Source of the DNA: JAHEME01 sp034435035
GTDB taxonomy: Bacteria > Chloroflexota > Anaerolineae > Aggregatilineales > UBA3940
Direction: 5' to 3'
Assembly (NCBI GenBank): GCA_034435035.1
Contig: DAOTXW010000017.1
Coordinates: 1-39,978 of the forward strand
Length of the DNA stretch: 39,978 nt
Below the pieces are notes generated by a model. That model was given only the letters and a program-made list of their open reading frames with translations. It searched no databases and was not told the DNA's origin. The translations under genes and the position numbers were made by a program. Shown here piece after piece: positions 1-7,448 of the stretch (positions within the stretch are counted from its first letter, which is position 1; each line of letters starts with the position of its first letter).

Positions 1-100
1 GGGCGGGGCTGTCGGAGCCGGCGGCGCCGTCGAAGCCGGCAGGGCCGTCGGAGCGGGCGGGGCCGTCTGAGCCGGCGGCGCCGTCGGGGCGGGCGGGCTG
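1..100. repeat. 18-bp tandem repeat, at least five copies, coding
   Basis: Units of 18 bp lie at 11-28, 29-46, 47-64, 65-82 and 83-100, with a partial copy at 1-10. On the plus strand the units read approximately GTCGGAGCCGGCGGCGCC. Because 18 is a multiple of three, the array stays in frame on the minus strand and encodes Ala-Pro-Pro-Ala-x-Thr hexapeptides. Copies differ at two to four positions. The array may continue past the window edge. Confidence 0.85.
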
Positions 101-324
101 GCCGAGAAGCCCGGCATGGGGTTGACAGGTGGCAGTGGCGCAGCCGGCGGCTCCGGCGGCCTGTTTTCCCCCTCAGGCTTGTCGGCTACCTGCCCGGCGG
201 GCGGCGGCGGCGTGGCGGCGATGGGCGTGGGCAGGACGATCTTCTCATCCCTGCTATCTCCTGCCCCGCTGGATGGCTGGCGATCGGCGGCTCCATTCTT
301 GGAGTCAGATTTCGGTTTCGTCAT
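1..324 (-). CDS. Ala/Pro-rich protein of unknown function, N-terminal part only
   Basis: The frame is open from an ATG at 324 to the window edge without a stop (108 codons), so only the N-terminus is visible. It begins MTKPKSDSKNGAADRQP, a hydrophilic charged start with no signal peptide. From about residue 35 it becomes Pro/Ala/Gly-rich, and residues 76-108 are copies of a hexapeptide of the form APPAxT. The gene lies 60 bases downstream of the response regulator at 385-1005 on the same strand and is probably co-transcribed with it. That regulator also ends in a Pro/Ala tail, so the two may act together, perhaps with this low-complexity part linking to a domain beyond the edge. No domain can be recognised here, and the function is unknown. 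Confidence 0.55.
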   Translation of the reverse strand, partial: MTKPKSDSKNGAADRQPSSGAGDSRDEKIVLPTPIAATPPPPAGQVADKPEGENRPPEPPAAPLPPVNPMPGFSASPPAPTAPPAQTAPPAPTALPASTAPPAPTAPP

Positions 325-384
325 GCGGCATTATCCCTATCACTCTCCGGGCAGTTATATCGCTTATGCCGAATGGTACCCTGC

Positions 385-1005
385 TCATTCCGCCCCATCG
401 GAGGCAGGCACCGGACGATTGGTAAGCCCCGACGCCGGCACTGACCCGCTGCTGCCCCCCGGAGCCTGGCCAGGCCGGGGGGCAGGAGGTGGCGGCGGTG
501 GAGGCATGAGAGACGGCGGCGGTCGAACGGGCGCCGGGGGGGCAGGCGGCAGGCTGGCTGCCGGGCGCGGAGCCGCAGGGGCAGGTCTGACCGACGGCGG
601 CGGAGGAGCTGCCCCGACCGCCCGGCGGCTATCGGCGCTGCGCAGATGTTCCGCCACCTGCGTGGGCAGGTGATCCACGTCGATCGGCTTGGGGATGTAG
701 CCATCGCATCCCGCATCAAGTGCCTTCTGGCGGTCGCCTTCCATCACATTGGCCGTCAGGGCCACGATGGGGATCTTCCTGAAGCGATCCACCTGACGGA
801 GCCGGGCCGTGCACTCGTAGCCGTCGATGTCCGGCAGGTTGATGTCCATCAGGATCAGGTCAGGCTCCGCCGACTCGACGATCCGGAGCACCGCTGCGCC
901 GTTTTCCGCCTCGATGACGGCATAACCCTCTGCTTCCAGGATGCGCTTGATCAGAATGCGGTTCTCTAGATTATCCTCCACATAGAGGATGCGTCCCCGT
1001 GTCAT
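385..1005 (-). CDS. DivK-like single-receiver response regulator with proline-rich C-terminal tail
   Basis: Residues 4-122 form a complete CheY-like receiver. An acidic pair sits in YVEDN, the phospho-acceptor Asp54 in LILMDINLPDIDGYE, the switch Thr in VALTANVM and the Lys in GYIPKPID. The sequence most resembles DivK and the single-domain regulators often found at the ends of kinase operons. Residues 125-206 are almost only Pro, Ala, Arg, Gly and Ser, with a run of seven prolines. No DNA-binding or enzymatic output domain is present. The ATG at 1005 has an upstream GAGGGAGG about 12 bases away, and a good promoter lies at 1130-1157. The output is presumably by protein-protein contact, with the tail as a flexible linker or docking region. 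The receiver call is certain; the role of the tail is inference. Confidence 0.93.
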   Translation of the reverse strand: MTRGRILYVEDNLENRILIKRILEAEGYAVIEAENGAAVLRIVESAEPDLILMDINLPDIDGYECTARLRQVDRFRKIPIVALTANVMEGDRQKALDAGCDGYIPKPIDVDHLPTQVAEHLRSADSRRAVGAAPPPPSVRPAPAAPRPAASLPPAPPAPVRPPPSLMPPPPPPPAPRPGQAPGGSSGSVPASGLTNRPVPASDGAE

Positions 1006-1129
1006 CTGTTGTCTACGCCTCCCTCGGCCTATCAGCGGAACTGCGCCACCATACTAACGCAACACGAATGTATCATCCAGTGGTCCCGGCGATTCAACGG
1101 CCCGGGCATTTCATCAGATGGTGTGGGCG

Positions 1130-1157
1130 ATTATAGCCTTTTTACCGCCCATGTCAC
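1130..1157 (-). promoter_or_regulatory. Sigma-70-like promoter for the response regulator
   Basis: Read on the minus strand, GTGACA (1157-1152) is followed after 16 bases by a perfect TATAAT (1135-1130). It lies about 125 bases upstream of the response-regulator start at 1005 and would produce a leader of roughly 115 bases. A second minus-strand TATAAT at 1184-1179 has no good -35 match. Confidence 0.55.
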
Positions 1158-1200
1158 TCCACTGAACAGGCATCTATGATTATAGTATTCCGATGGACAA

Positions 1201-1230
1201 TGGACAGGTCGGGTAACTACGTACTATAGT
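1201..1230 (+). promoter_or_regulatory. Candidate promoter for the small membrane protein at 1377
   Basis: TGGACA (1201-1206) and TATAGT (1225-1230), each one base from consensus, are separated by 18 bases. The predicted transcript has a leader of about 140 bases before the ATG at 1377. Confidence 0.4.
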
Positions 1231-1376
1231 TGTCAGAAGCCGACAAGCGCCGCCCCGGACGGCGCGGCCCGGCTGACAGGCAGCGGGTGAGGGATCGCCG
1301 TGCATCCAGGTAGGGGCTGGCCGCGATCCCCCACGCCAGGCTTCCTGCACACCACAGTCCCCGGGGGGAGGAACCG

Positions 1377-1751
1377 ATGCCCATTATCGCGCTGGTGATG
1401 CTGATTGCTATCGCGCTGGTGCTGGTGGTGGCCCTGCTGGCCTGGTACACCGGGACCCGGCGCTTCCCGCCGACTGAACTCTCGCCGGACAGCCGGGCGC
1501 GCGTCAGCGAGGCGCGGCTGGATCCCGGAGAGCGCCCGGCCAGCCTGGCCGCCGAGCAGATCGAGGAGGTGGTGCGCCGCAGCCTGGCGCCGTACGCCGA
1601 TCTGGCCGCTCTCAAGCTGGATTTTGGCGCCGGGCCGGGTGGAGAACTCCAGATCTGGGTCAACGGGCATCCCTACAGCCGGCCCGATGACATTCCGGAT
1701 GCCCGTATCCGGGAGGCGATCCAGCAGGCGGTGAGCCAGATCAACCGCTGA
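1377..1751 (+). CDS. Small membrane-anchored protein of unknown function
   Basis: This 124-residue protein has one N-terminal transmembrane helix (about residues 3-23, IIALVMLIAIALVLVVALLA). A short polar segment follows, then a soluble part of about 90 residues that is Ala/Arg/Glu-rich and probably mixed helix and strand. The ATG at 1377 is preceded by GGGGGGAGGAACC, a strong ribosome binding site. The soluble part contains an LEIQ-WVNG-like strand (ELQIWVNGHPYSRPDDIPD) and ends in an amphipathic helix. No family is recognised. The gene is convergent with the receiver-kinase at 1755-2930, with only three bases between the stop codons, so it is probably monocistronic. Confidence 0.8.
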   Translation: MPIIALVMLIAIALVLVVALLAWYTGTRRFPPTELSPDSRARVSEARLDPGERPASLAAEQIEEVVRRSLAPYADLAALKLDFGAGPGGELQIWVNGHPYSRPDDIPDARIREAIQQAVSQINR

Positions 1752-1754
1752 GCA

Positions 1755-2930
1755 TCAGGCGGCCGGCAGCTCGACCCAGAACAGCGACCCATGGCCCACG
1801 GCGCTCTCGGCGCCGATGCGCCCGCCGTGCAGCTCCACCAGCCGCCGGGCGATGGACAGCCCGACGCCGGAGCTGCGCTCCTGGCCGGTGGGCCGGTTGC
1901 TGAGCCGGGTGAATTCCTGAAACAGCAGGGGCAGCTCATCAGGTGGGATGCCGGGGCCGCTGTCCAGCACCTCCAGGCGCAGCCAGCCCTCCCGGGCCGT
2001 GACGCGCACCTGCACCCGGGCGCCGGCAGGGCTGAACTTGATAGCATTGCTGATCAGGTTGTGGATCACCTGCTTGAGCCGATCGGGGTCGCCCGTCAGG
2101 GGCGGCAGATCGTCCCGGGTCTCAAAGCTCAGGCTGATCCGCTTCTGCTCGGCATAGACGCGGAACTGGTCAACCGCCCGCCCGGCCATCTGATCCAGCG
2201 CCAGCGTCTCCTGCGCCAGCGCAAGGTTACCTTCCTTCAAAGCTCGCAGATCCAAAAAGTCATCGATGATCGACTTCATGGTCTGGATCGATTCGCGCAC
2301 CGCATCCAGCACGCGCTCGCGCTCGTCATCGCTCAGGGGGTCATCGCCGGACATCGCCAGCATCTCGACGCCAAACTGGATCAGATTAAGCGGGTTGCGC
2401 AGATCATGGGCAGCCATCTGGAAGAACTGATTCTTCAGGGCGTCCAGATTCTGCAGCTCGGCGATATGGCGGATGTGCAGGTCCTGCAGCCGCTTGAGCT
2501 CCAGCTGGGTGCGCACCCGGGCCGCCAGCACCTCAAGCGCAACGGGCTTGCTCAGATAGTCGTTGGCGCCCATCTCCAGCGCCTGCACGATCGTATGGCT
2601 CTCGCTCTCGACGCTCATGATGATCAGCGGCAGCGCCGTAGAGGAACGCTCCGTCCGCACCGCCTGTACGACCTCCAGGCCGCTCAGGCCGGGCATGCGG
2701 AAGTCCAGCAGCGCCAGATCCGGCACGCGGCTGCGGATCAACTCCAGCGCTTCCGTGCCGCTGCTGGCCAGGATGACCGAGAAACCCAGACCTTCCAGGC
2801 TGGCGGCGAGAATCTCGCGAACGCCCTGATCGTCATCCGCAACCAGGACAATCGGCGTCGAGTCACTGCGGGGCGGCTCATAAGCCATGATCACGCTCGG
2901 GGCGTTGGGCGGCGCAGAGGGCGGCATCAT
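1755..2930 (-). CDS. Soluble receiver-histidine kinase hybrid (REC-HisKA-HATPase)
   Basis: This is a 391-residue cytoplasmic hybrid. The receiver spans about 26-143, with Asp76 in LALLDFRMPG, Ser106 at the switch position and Lys128 in YLSKPV. A short coiled linker leads to a HisKA dimerisation domain with His175 in MAAHDLRNPL. A HATPase_c domain follows with the N box near VIHNLISNAIKFS, the G1 box DSGPGIP and the G2 box SSGVGLSI. There is no sensor or membrane segment, so the N-terminal receiver is the input, as in kinases that act inside a phosphorelay. The first two codons are both ATG, and AAGGGA lies about 13 bases upstream. A minus-strand TATAAT at 3007-3012 and a TATAAG nearer the start could drive it. 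Its cognate kinase and final regulator are not visible, although the DivK-like regulator at 385-1005 is a nearby candidate. Confidence 0.95.
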   Translation of the reverse strand: MMPPSAPPNAPSVIMAYEPPRSDSTPIVLVADDDQGVREILAASLEGLGFSVILASSGTEALELIRSRVPDLALLDFRMPGLSGLEVVQAVRTERSSTALPLIIMSVESESHTIVQALEMGANDYLSKPVALEVLAARVRTQLELKRLQDLHIRHIAELQNLDALKNQFFQMAAHDLRNPLNLIQFGVEMLAMSGDDPLSDDERERVLDAVRESIQTMKSIIDDFLDLRALKEGNLALAQETLALDQMAGRAVDQFRVYAEQKRISLSFETRDDLPPLTGDPDRLKQVIHNLISNAIKFSPAGARVQVRVTAREGWLRLEVLDSGPGIPPDELPLLFQEFTRLSNRPTGQERSSGVGLSIARRLVELHGGRIGAESAVGHGSLFWVELPAA

Positions 2931-3006
2931 CGTCTGTTCGTTTCCCTTATATACGATAACACGAAAAGGCGAAACAGGCTTCCAATCCCGTATTCCTTAC
3001 AACCTT

Positions 3007-3012
3007 ATTATA
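3007..3012 (-). promoter_or_regulatory. -10 element for the receiver-histidine kinase
   Basis: A minus-strand TATAAT occurs 77 bases upstream of the kinase start at 2930, in an AT-rich stretch (2940-3015) unlike its surroundings. The -35 region is poor (TGAATC at 17 bases), so this is a tentative call. Confidence 0.3.
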
Positions 3013-3091
3013 GGGTGGCAGTCAGCCGGGATTCACTCCCCCAAAGGGCCTACCGGGCCGAGTTTGATGGGCGGGGGCCCGAAAAACCGCA

Positions 3092-3120
3092 TCGACAGCC
3101 CTGCCGCTTTGTGGTACACT
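3092..3120 (+). promoter_or_regulatory. Sigma-70-like promoter for sat
   Basis: TCGACA (3092-3097), one base from the -35 consensus, is followed after exactly 17 bases by TACACT (3115-3120), four of six matches to TATAAT. It predicts a transcript start near 3127 and a structured leader of about 100 bases before sat. Confidence 0.5.
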
Positions 3121-3130
3121 CCTGCCCCGC

Positions 3131-3164
3131 ACGCATCCACCCTGCGCGCCGATGCGTGCCTTTT
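3131..3164 (+). promoter_or_regulatory. Hairpin with short T-run in the sat leader
   Basis: ACGCATC (3131-3137) and GATGCGT (3151-3157) form a perfect 7-bp inverted repeat around a 13-base loop. Three bases later comes TTTT (3161-3164). It lies between the predicted transcript start and the sat ribosome binding site. It could be an attenuator-like or mRNA-stability hairpin, but no known riboswitch class is recognised. Confidence 0.3.
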
Positions 3165-3224
3165 CGTGCTTGGCGGCGCCCCGCGCCGTGATCGGCGCGC
3201 CCGATTGAGGTGAGTTTGTTGATC

Positions 3225-4460
3225 ATGACTGCAAACGCTGATTCTCCGACCTTCGTAGGTTCCATCGCGCCGCATGGCGGCACGCTCGTCAGCCGTCTGG
3301 TACGCGGCGAGATGGCCGCCGCCACCCGCGAGATGGCCCGCAATCTCAAGACGGTGGTGCTGGCCCCGATGAACGTCTCCGACGTGGAGCTGATCGCCAC
3401 CGGCGTCCTCAGCCCGCTGACCGGCTTCATGGGCTCCGAGGACTACCGCAGCGTGGTAAAGGATATGCACCTGCGCAGCGGCCTCCCCTGGACGATCCCC
3501 GTCACCCTGCCCGTCAGCGCCGAGGAGGCGCAGGACATCCAGATCGGCCAGTCGGTGGCGCTGGCGGAGCCGGACCCCGCCGGCGGTCTGCACCTGATGG
3601 GCGTGGTCGAGGTCGCTGAGAAGTACCCCTACGACAAGGCTGACGAGGCCCGCAACGTCTACCGGACCGAGGAGGATAAACACCCCGGCGTCGCCCGCCT
3701 GTACAGGCAGGGTGATGTGCTGCTGGGCGGCGACATCTGGGTGTTCGATCTCCCGCTGGCCTCCCGCACCGAGTTCCCGCAGTTCCGCCACACCCCGGCC
3801 CAGACCCGCCGCATGTTCGCGCAGAACGGCTGGCGGAAGATCGTCGCCTTCCAGACCCGCAACCCGATCCATCGGGCGCACGAATACATCCAGAAGACCG
3901 CGCTGGAGATCGTCGATGGCCTGTTCCTGCACCCGCTGGTCGGCGAGACCAAGTCGGACGATATCCCCGCCGACGTGCGCGTGGAAAGCTACCAGACCAT
4001 CCTGCGGGACTACTACCCCGCCGACCGCGTGCTGCTGGGCGTGTTCCCCGCGGCGATGCGCTACGCCGGCCCGCGCGAGGCGATCTGGCATGCCATCGCC
4101 CGCAAGAACTACGGCTGCACGCATTTCATCGTCGGGCGCGATCATGCCGGAGTGGGCAACTACTACGGCACCTACGACGCCCACACCATCTTCGACAACT
4201 TCGACGCCGACGCCATCGGCATCGTGCCGCTGTTCTTCGAGCACACCTTTTACTGCAAGAAGTGCCAGGCGATCGTCAGCTCCAAGACCTGCCCGCATGA
4301 CAAATCCGAGCATATCGCCCTGTCGGGGACTCAGGTGCGGCAGATGCTGGAGCGCGGCGAGATGCTGCCGGAGGAGTTCACCCGCCCCGAAGTCAGCAAA
4401 GTGCTGATCGATGGGATGCGGCGCAAGCGCCAAGAGTCTGAGAACAACAGCGGCCAGTAG
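3225..4460 (+). CDS. sat: Sulfate adenylyltransferase (ATP sulfurylase)
   Basis: This enzyme makes adenosine 5'-phosphosulfate and pyrophosphate from ATP and sulfate. The 411-residue protein has the PUA-like N-terminal domain (APHGGTLVSRLV near the start). The catalytic motif QTRNPIHRAHE begins at residue 210 and the second nucleotide-binding motif GRDHAGVG at 304. A zinc site is likely at Cys344, Cys347, Cys356 and His358. No APS kinase domain is fused, so it is the stand-alone prokaryotic type, used in either assimilation or dissimilation. I prefer the ATG at 3225, because GAGGTGA at 3207-3213 then serves as its ribosome binding site; a GTG at 3210 would place that site inside the start. 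The next gene (4538) is a phosphodiesterase-type hydrolase on the same strand. No APS reductase, cysC or sulfate transporter is in the window. Confidence 0.97.
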   Translation: MTANADSPTFVGSIAPHGGTLVSRLVRGEMAAATREMARNLKTVVLAPMNVSDVELIATGVLSPLTGFMGSEDYRSVVKDMHLRSGLPWTIPVTLPVSAEEAQDIQIGQSVALAEPDPAGGLHLMGVVEVAEKYPYDKADEARNVYRTEEDKHPGVARLYRQGDVLLGGDIWVFDLPLASRTEFPQFRHTPAQTRRMFAQNGWRKIVAFQTRNPIHRAHEYIQKTALEIVDGLFLHPLVGETKSDDIPADVRVESYQTILRDYYPADRVLLGVFPAAMRYAGPREAIWHAIARKNYGCTHFIVGRDHAGVGNYYGTYDAHTIFDNFDADAIGIVPLFFEHTFYCKKCQAIVSSKTCPHDKSEHIALSGTQVRQMLERGEMLPEEFTRPEVSKVLIDGMRRKRQESENNSGQ

Positions 4461-4537
4461 GCGGTCTCCGTCACACAGCCGGGGCGCGGCGGCCCCAGAG
4501 GCAGGCCGCCCCCCGGCCCTTACAAGGCAGGATCGGC

Positions 4538-5980
4538 ATGTTTAACTTCCTCAAGCGTAAGTCCTCCGACCGCAAGGTCATGGTCGTCGGCCTCGACTGC
4601 GCCGCCCCCGAACTGGTATTCGACCAATTCCGCGACGAGCTGCCCACCCTGCGCCGACTGTATCAGGGCGGCGTGTGGGGTCAGCTGGAGTCGTGCATCC
4701 CGGCGATCACCGTGCCCGCCTGGTCCTCGATGATGTCCAGCAAAGACCCCGGCACGCTGGGGATCTACGGCTTCCGCAACCGCCGCGACTACACCTACGA
4801 CAACCAGATCATCGCCACCAACGCGCAGGTCAAGGAGCCGCGGGTGTGGGACATCCTGAGCGAGGCGGGCAAGAAAGTGGCGCTGATCGGCGTGCCGCAG
4901 ACCTTCCCGATCAAGCCGGTGAACGGCCTGACGGTCGCCAGCTTCCTGGCCCCTTCCACCGACAGCGAGTTCACCTTCCCGGCGGACTTCCGCGAGAAGG
5001 TGCTGCAGCTGGCTCCGCGCTACGCGCTGGATGTCAAGAACTTCCGCACCCCGGACAAGGACTGGCTGGTCCAGCAGATCTGGGACATGACCGAGCAGCG
5101 CTTCGAAGTGCTGAACTACATGATGGAAAGCACCGCCTGGGACTACTTCATGTGGGTGGAGATGGGCGTTGACCGCATCCACCACGGGCTGTGGTCGTTC
5201 ATGGACCCGGGGCACCGGCGCTACCAGCCGGGCAATAAGTTTGAGAACACGATCCGCGAATACTACAAGCTGATCGACGCCCAGCTCGCCCGGATGCTCT
5301 CGCGCATCGACGACAACACGATGGTGCTGGTCGTCTCCGACCACGGCGGCAAGAAGATGGACGGCGGCATCGCCATCAACGAGTGGCTGTGGCGCAACGG
5401 CTACCTGGTGCTGAAGGACGCCCCGCCGGAAGAAGCCTTCGACGCCGAGGGCAACCGGATGCTGACGCCTTTCACCAAAGTCGAAGTGGACTGGGAAAAG
5501 ACCACCGCCTGGGGCGCGGGGGGCTATTATGGCCGCGTCTACCTGAACGTGCAGGGCCGCGAGCCGCAGGGGCTGATCAAGCGCGCCGACTACGAGCGCG
5601 TGCGCGACGAGCTGATCGCCGGCTTCAAGGCCATCCCCGATCACCTGGGCCGCCCGATGGATACCCGTGTCTTCAAGCCGCAGGAGATCTACCAGAAGGT
5701 GCGCAACGTCGCGCCTGACCTGATCGTGTACTGGGACAACCTGAACTGGCGCTCGGTCGGGAGCTTCGGCCACGGGGGAGTGCACACCTTCGAGAACGAC
5801 ACCGGCCCGGACGACTGCAACCACGCCTCCAACGGCCTGTTCATCCTGTACGATCCGCGGCAGCCCAATGCCGGGCGCGAGGTCACCGGGCGGCAGCTGA
5901 TGGATGTGGCCCCCACCCTGCTGGAGCTGATGGGCGTCAAGGCGCCCGCCGATATGCAGGGCAAGCGGCTGATTGACTGA
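4538..5980 (+). CDS. Alkaline-phosphatase-superfamily hydrolase (type I phosphodiesterase/nucleotide pyrophosphatase-like)
   Basis: This 480-residue soluble protein has no signal peptide. It shows the full two-metal set of the superfamily: Asp20 in VVGLDCAAP, the nucleophile Thr58 in ITVPAWSSM, Asp212 and His216 in GVDRIHHGLW, Asp268-His269 in VVSDHGGKK, and His412 in SFGHGGVHTF. Thr as nucleophile and the overall order match the nucleotide pyrophosphatase/phosphodiesterase branch rather than sulfatases, which need Cys or Ser. It lies 77 bases downstream of sat on the same strand and is probably co-transcribed. A role in cleaving APS, PAP-like or other phosphodiester metabolites is a reasonable inference from the neighbour but is not shown by the sequence; phosphoglycerate mutase-like or phosphonate activities remain possible. 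The start at 4538 has AAGGCAGG upstream. Confidence 0.9.
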   Translation: MFNFLKRKSSDRKVMVVGLDCAAPELVFDQFRDELPTLRRLYQGGVWGQLESCIPAITVPAWSSMMSSKDPGTLGIYGFRNRRDYTYDNQIIATNAQVKEPRVWDILSEAGKKVALIGVPQTFPIKPVNGLTVASFLAPSTDSEFTFPADFREKVLQLAPRYALDVKNFRTPDKDWLVQQIWDMTEQRFEVLNYMMESTAWDYFMWVEMGVDRIHHGLWSFMDPGHRRYQPGNKFENTIREYYKLIDAQLARMLSRIDDNTMVLVVSDHGGKKMDGGIAINEWLWRNGYLVLKDAPPEEAFDAEGNRMLTPFTKVEVDWEKTTAWGAGGYYGRVYLNVQGREPQGLIKRADYERVRDELIAGFKAIPDHLGRPMDTRVFKPQEIYQKVRNVAPDLIVYWDNLNWRSVGSFGHGGVHTFENDTGPDDCNHASNGLFILYDPRQPNAGREVTGRQLMDVAPTLLELMGVKAPADMQGKRLID

Positions 5981-5994
5981 GCGGTGCGCAGGCT

Positions 5995-6018
5995 CCTCCC
6001 GGCAGCCGCGCCGGGAGG
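5995..6018 (+). terminator. GC-rich hairpin after the phosphodiesterase gene
   Basis: CCTCCCGGC (5995-6003) pairs perfectly with GCCGGGAGG (6010-6018) around a 6-base loop. The stem begins 14 bases after the stop codon at 5980. A T-run is lacking (a C-run follows), so it is a terminator or attenuator candidate only. Its position also argues that translation of the next gene begins after it, at 6038. Confidence 0.35.
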
Positions 6019-6037
6019 GCCCCCCTCATCCTTCTCC

Positions 6038-7381
6038 ATGCCGATCGAACCGTCCCGCCGCCGCGCCGCCCTGATCGCCGTGCTGGCGGCGGCGCTGCTG
6101 GCGCGCGCCCTGGTGGTGCTGGCGATCCTGCCCGACCCGGAGCGCGTGACGCTGGCCTCGGACACCCGCCAGTACCTCAGCCTGGGGACCATGCTGGCCG
6201 AAACCGGACGCTTCGCCACCCCGTCCCGGCAGGGGCCGGTGCCCGATGCGCTGCGCACGCCCGGCTACCCGGCGCTGATCGCCGTGCTGATCGGGCTGGG
6301 CGATCCGCGCCCGCTGGTTTCGCTGGCGGTCGTGCAGGCGCTGCTGGGGACGCTGGCTGCCGGCGGGGTGATCCTGCTGGGCGAGCGGCTGGTCAGCCCC
6401 CGGGCGGGCCTGCTGGCCGGGCTGATTTATGCGCTGTCTCCCATCGCGGCGGTGATGACCGGCTACGGCTACAGCGAGACGCTGTTCGCGGCGCTGATGA
6501 TCGGCGCGGCGCTGGCGCTGACCGCTGCCCTGGAGCGCGACCGCCCCCCGCTGAGCGCCGGCAGCGGCGTGATCTACGGGCTGGCGGCGCTGGTGCGCCC
6601 GATCGGCCTGCCGCTGCTGCCGCTGCTGGCGGCTATCCCGCTGACGCGGCTGCCGCTGCGGCGGGGCTGGCTCCACGCGCTGGCGCTGGCCGCCGGCTTC
6701 CTGCTGGCCGCCGGCCCGTGGATGGCCCGCAACGCCGCGATCTACGGCCGCTTCGCGCTGACGACCATCAGCGGCTATAACCTGTTCTACTACAATGCGG
6801 CCAGCCTGGAGGCGCACCGGCTCGGCATCCCGGTGGAGGAGGCCCGCCGCCGGCTGAATACTGAGCTGGAGGCGCGGCCCGCGCCGGACAGCGCGTGGCC
6901 GGGCGCCGCCGAGGGCGCGCTGGCCCGCGAGACGATCCTGGCGCACCCGCTGGCATTCGCCTGGCACAACGGCGTGGATGCGCTCAACGGGCTGCGGCCC
7001 GGCTTCAGCTTCATGCTGGGGCTGTTCGGGCGCGGCAGCGAGCTTGGCGACCCGGTGAGCAGATTCATGACGGGGGACATCGGGGAGATCGCCGCCGCCA
7101 TGCGCGGGCAGGCGGGCGCGATCCTGCTGCTGGAAGGGTACATGGCGCTGCACACCGCCGGCCTGATCGCCTTCAGCCTGATCGGGGTGATCGGGCTGGC
7201 GGCCCGGCGGGACTGGGCCGCTCTCATCCTGCTGGGGCTGATCCCGGCGCTGCTGCTGTACCTGCCGGGGCTGGCCTCCAACGCCCGCTTCCGCGCCCCG
7301 GTCGAGCCGTTCCTGGCGGTCGCCGCCGCGGCGGGCCTGCTGGCCGTGCAGCGGGCGATCCGCCGCCGCCCCCCGGCCTGA
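6038..7381 (+). CDS. GT39/ArnT-like membrane glycosyltransferase family protein
   Basis: This integral membrane protein has about 447 residues and roughly ten hydrophobic helices, starting at about residues 10-31 after the Arg-rich PIEPSRRRAA. The first extracytoplasmic loop carries SDTRQYLSLG and later RTPGYPALIA. These resemble the acidic loop motif and the TPGYP motif of the PMT_2/GT39 (dolichyl- or polyprenyl-phosphate sugar transferase) family. Members transfer sugars from a lipid-phosphate carrier to protein or lipid on the outer face of the membrane. The frame opens at a GTG at 5984, but that would translate the 5995-6018 hairpin and has no ribosome binding site, so I chose the ATG at 6038; this is not certain. 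The gene is convergent with fumarate hydratase. The acceptor and donor are unknown. Confidence 0.75.
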   Translation: MPIEPSRRRAALIAVLAAALLARALVVLAILPDPERVTLASDTRQYLSLGTMLAETGRFATPSRQGPVPDALRTPGYPALIAVLIGLGDPRPLVSLAVVQALLGTLAAGGVILLGERLVSPRAGLLAGLIYALSPIAAVMTGYGYSETLFAALMIGAALALTAALERDRPPLSAGSGVIYGLAALVRPIGLPLLPLLAAIPLTRLPLRRGWLHALALAAGFLLAAGPWMARNAAIYGRFALTTISGYNLFYYNAASLEAHRLGIPVEEARRRLNTELEARPAPDSAWPGAAEGALARETILAHPLAFAWHNGVDALNGLRPGFSFMLGLFGRGSELGDPVSRFMTGDIGEIAAAMRGQAGAILLLEGYMALHTAGLIAFSLIGVIGLAARRDWAALILLGLIPALLLYLPGLASNARFRAPVEPFLAVAAAAGLLAVQRAIRRRPPA

Positions 7382-7390
7382 GAATCAGCG

Positions 7391-7427
7391 CGGGGCAGAG
7401 CCGGGGGTTCCCCCGCGCCCTGCCCCG
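7391..7427. terminator. Hairpin between convergent genes
   Basis: CGGGGCAG (7391-7398) pairs with CTGCCCCG (7420-7427), with an inner GGGG/CCCC pairing around TTC. It lies between the stop codons of the membrane glycosyltransferase (7381) and the fumarate hydratase beta gene (7449), so it could serve both strands. No T-run follows on either side. Confidence 0.35.
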
Positions 7428-7448
7428 GATCGCCTCACCGCCGGGCGC

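Larger units (their letters stand above)
1006..1376. other. Divergent intergenic region, AT-richer than surroundings
   Basis: This 371-base gap separates the minus-strand response regulator from the plus-strand small membrane protein. It is distinctly richer in A and T between about 1120 and 1235. It holds minus-strand TATAAT hexamers at 1130-1135 and 1179-1184 and a plus-strand TATAGT at 1225-1230. No ORF with coding character and no RNA gene was recognised. The stretch 1235-1370 is GC-rich leader for the downstream gene. Confidence 0.6.

Noticed and set aside
1..100. The 18-bp repeats as a CRISPR array
   Set aside because: The units are contiguous without unique spacers, and they code for an in-frame hexapeptide.
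1791..3191. Plus-strand open frame opposite the receiver-kinase
   Set aside because: It is a shadow of the kinase and runs on through its promoter region and the sat leader.
3210..3224. GTG start five codons upstream of the chosen sat start
   Set aside because: It would overlap the GAGGTGA ribosome binding site; the ATG at 3225 is properly spaced from it.
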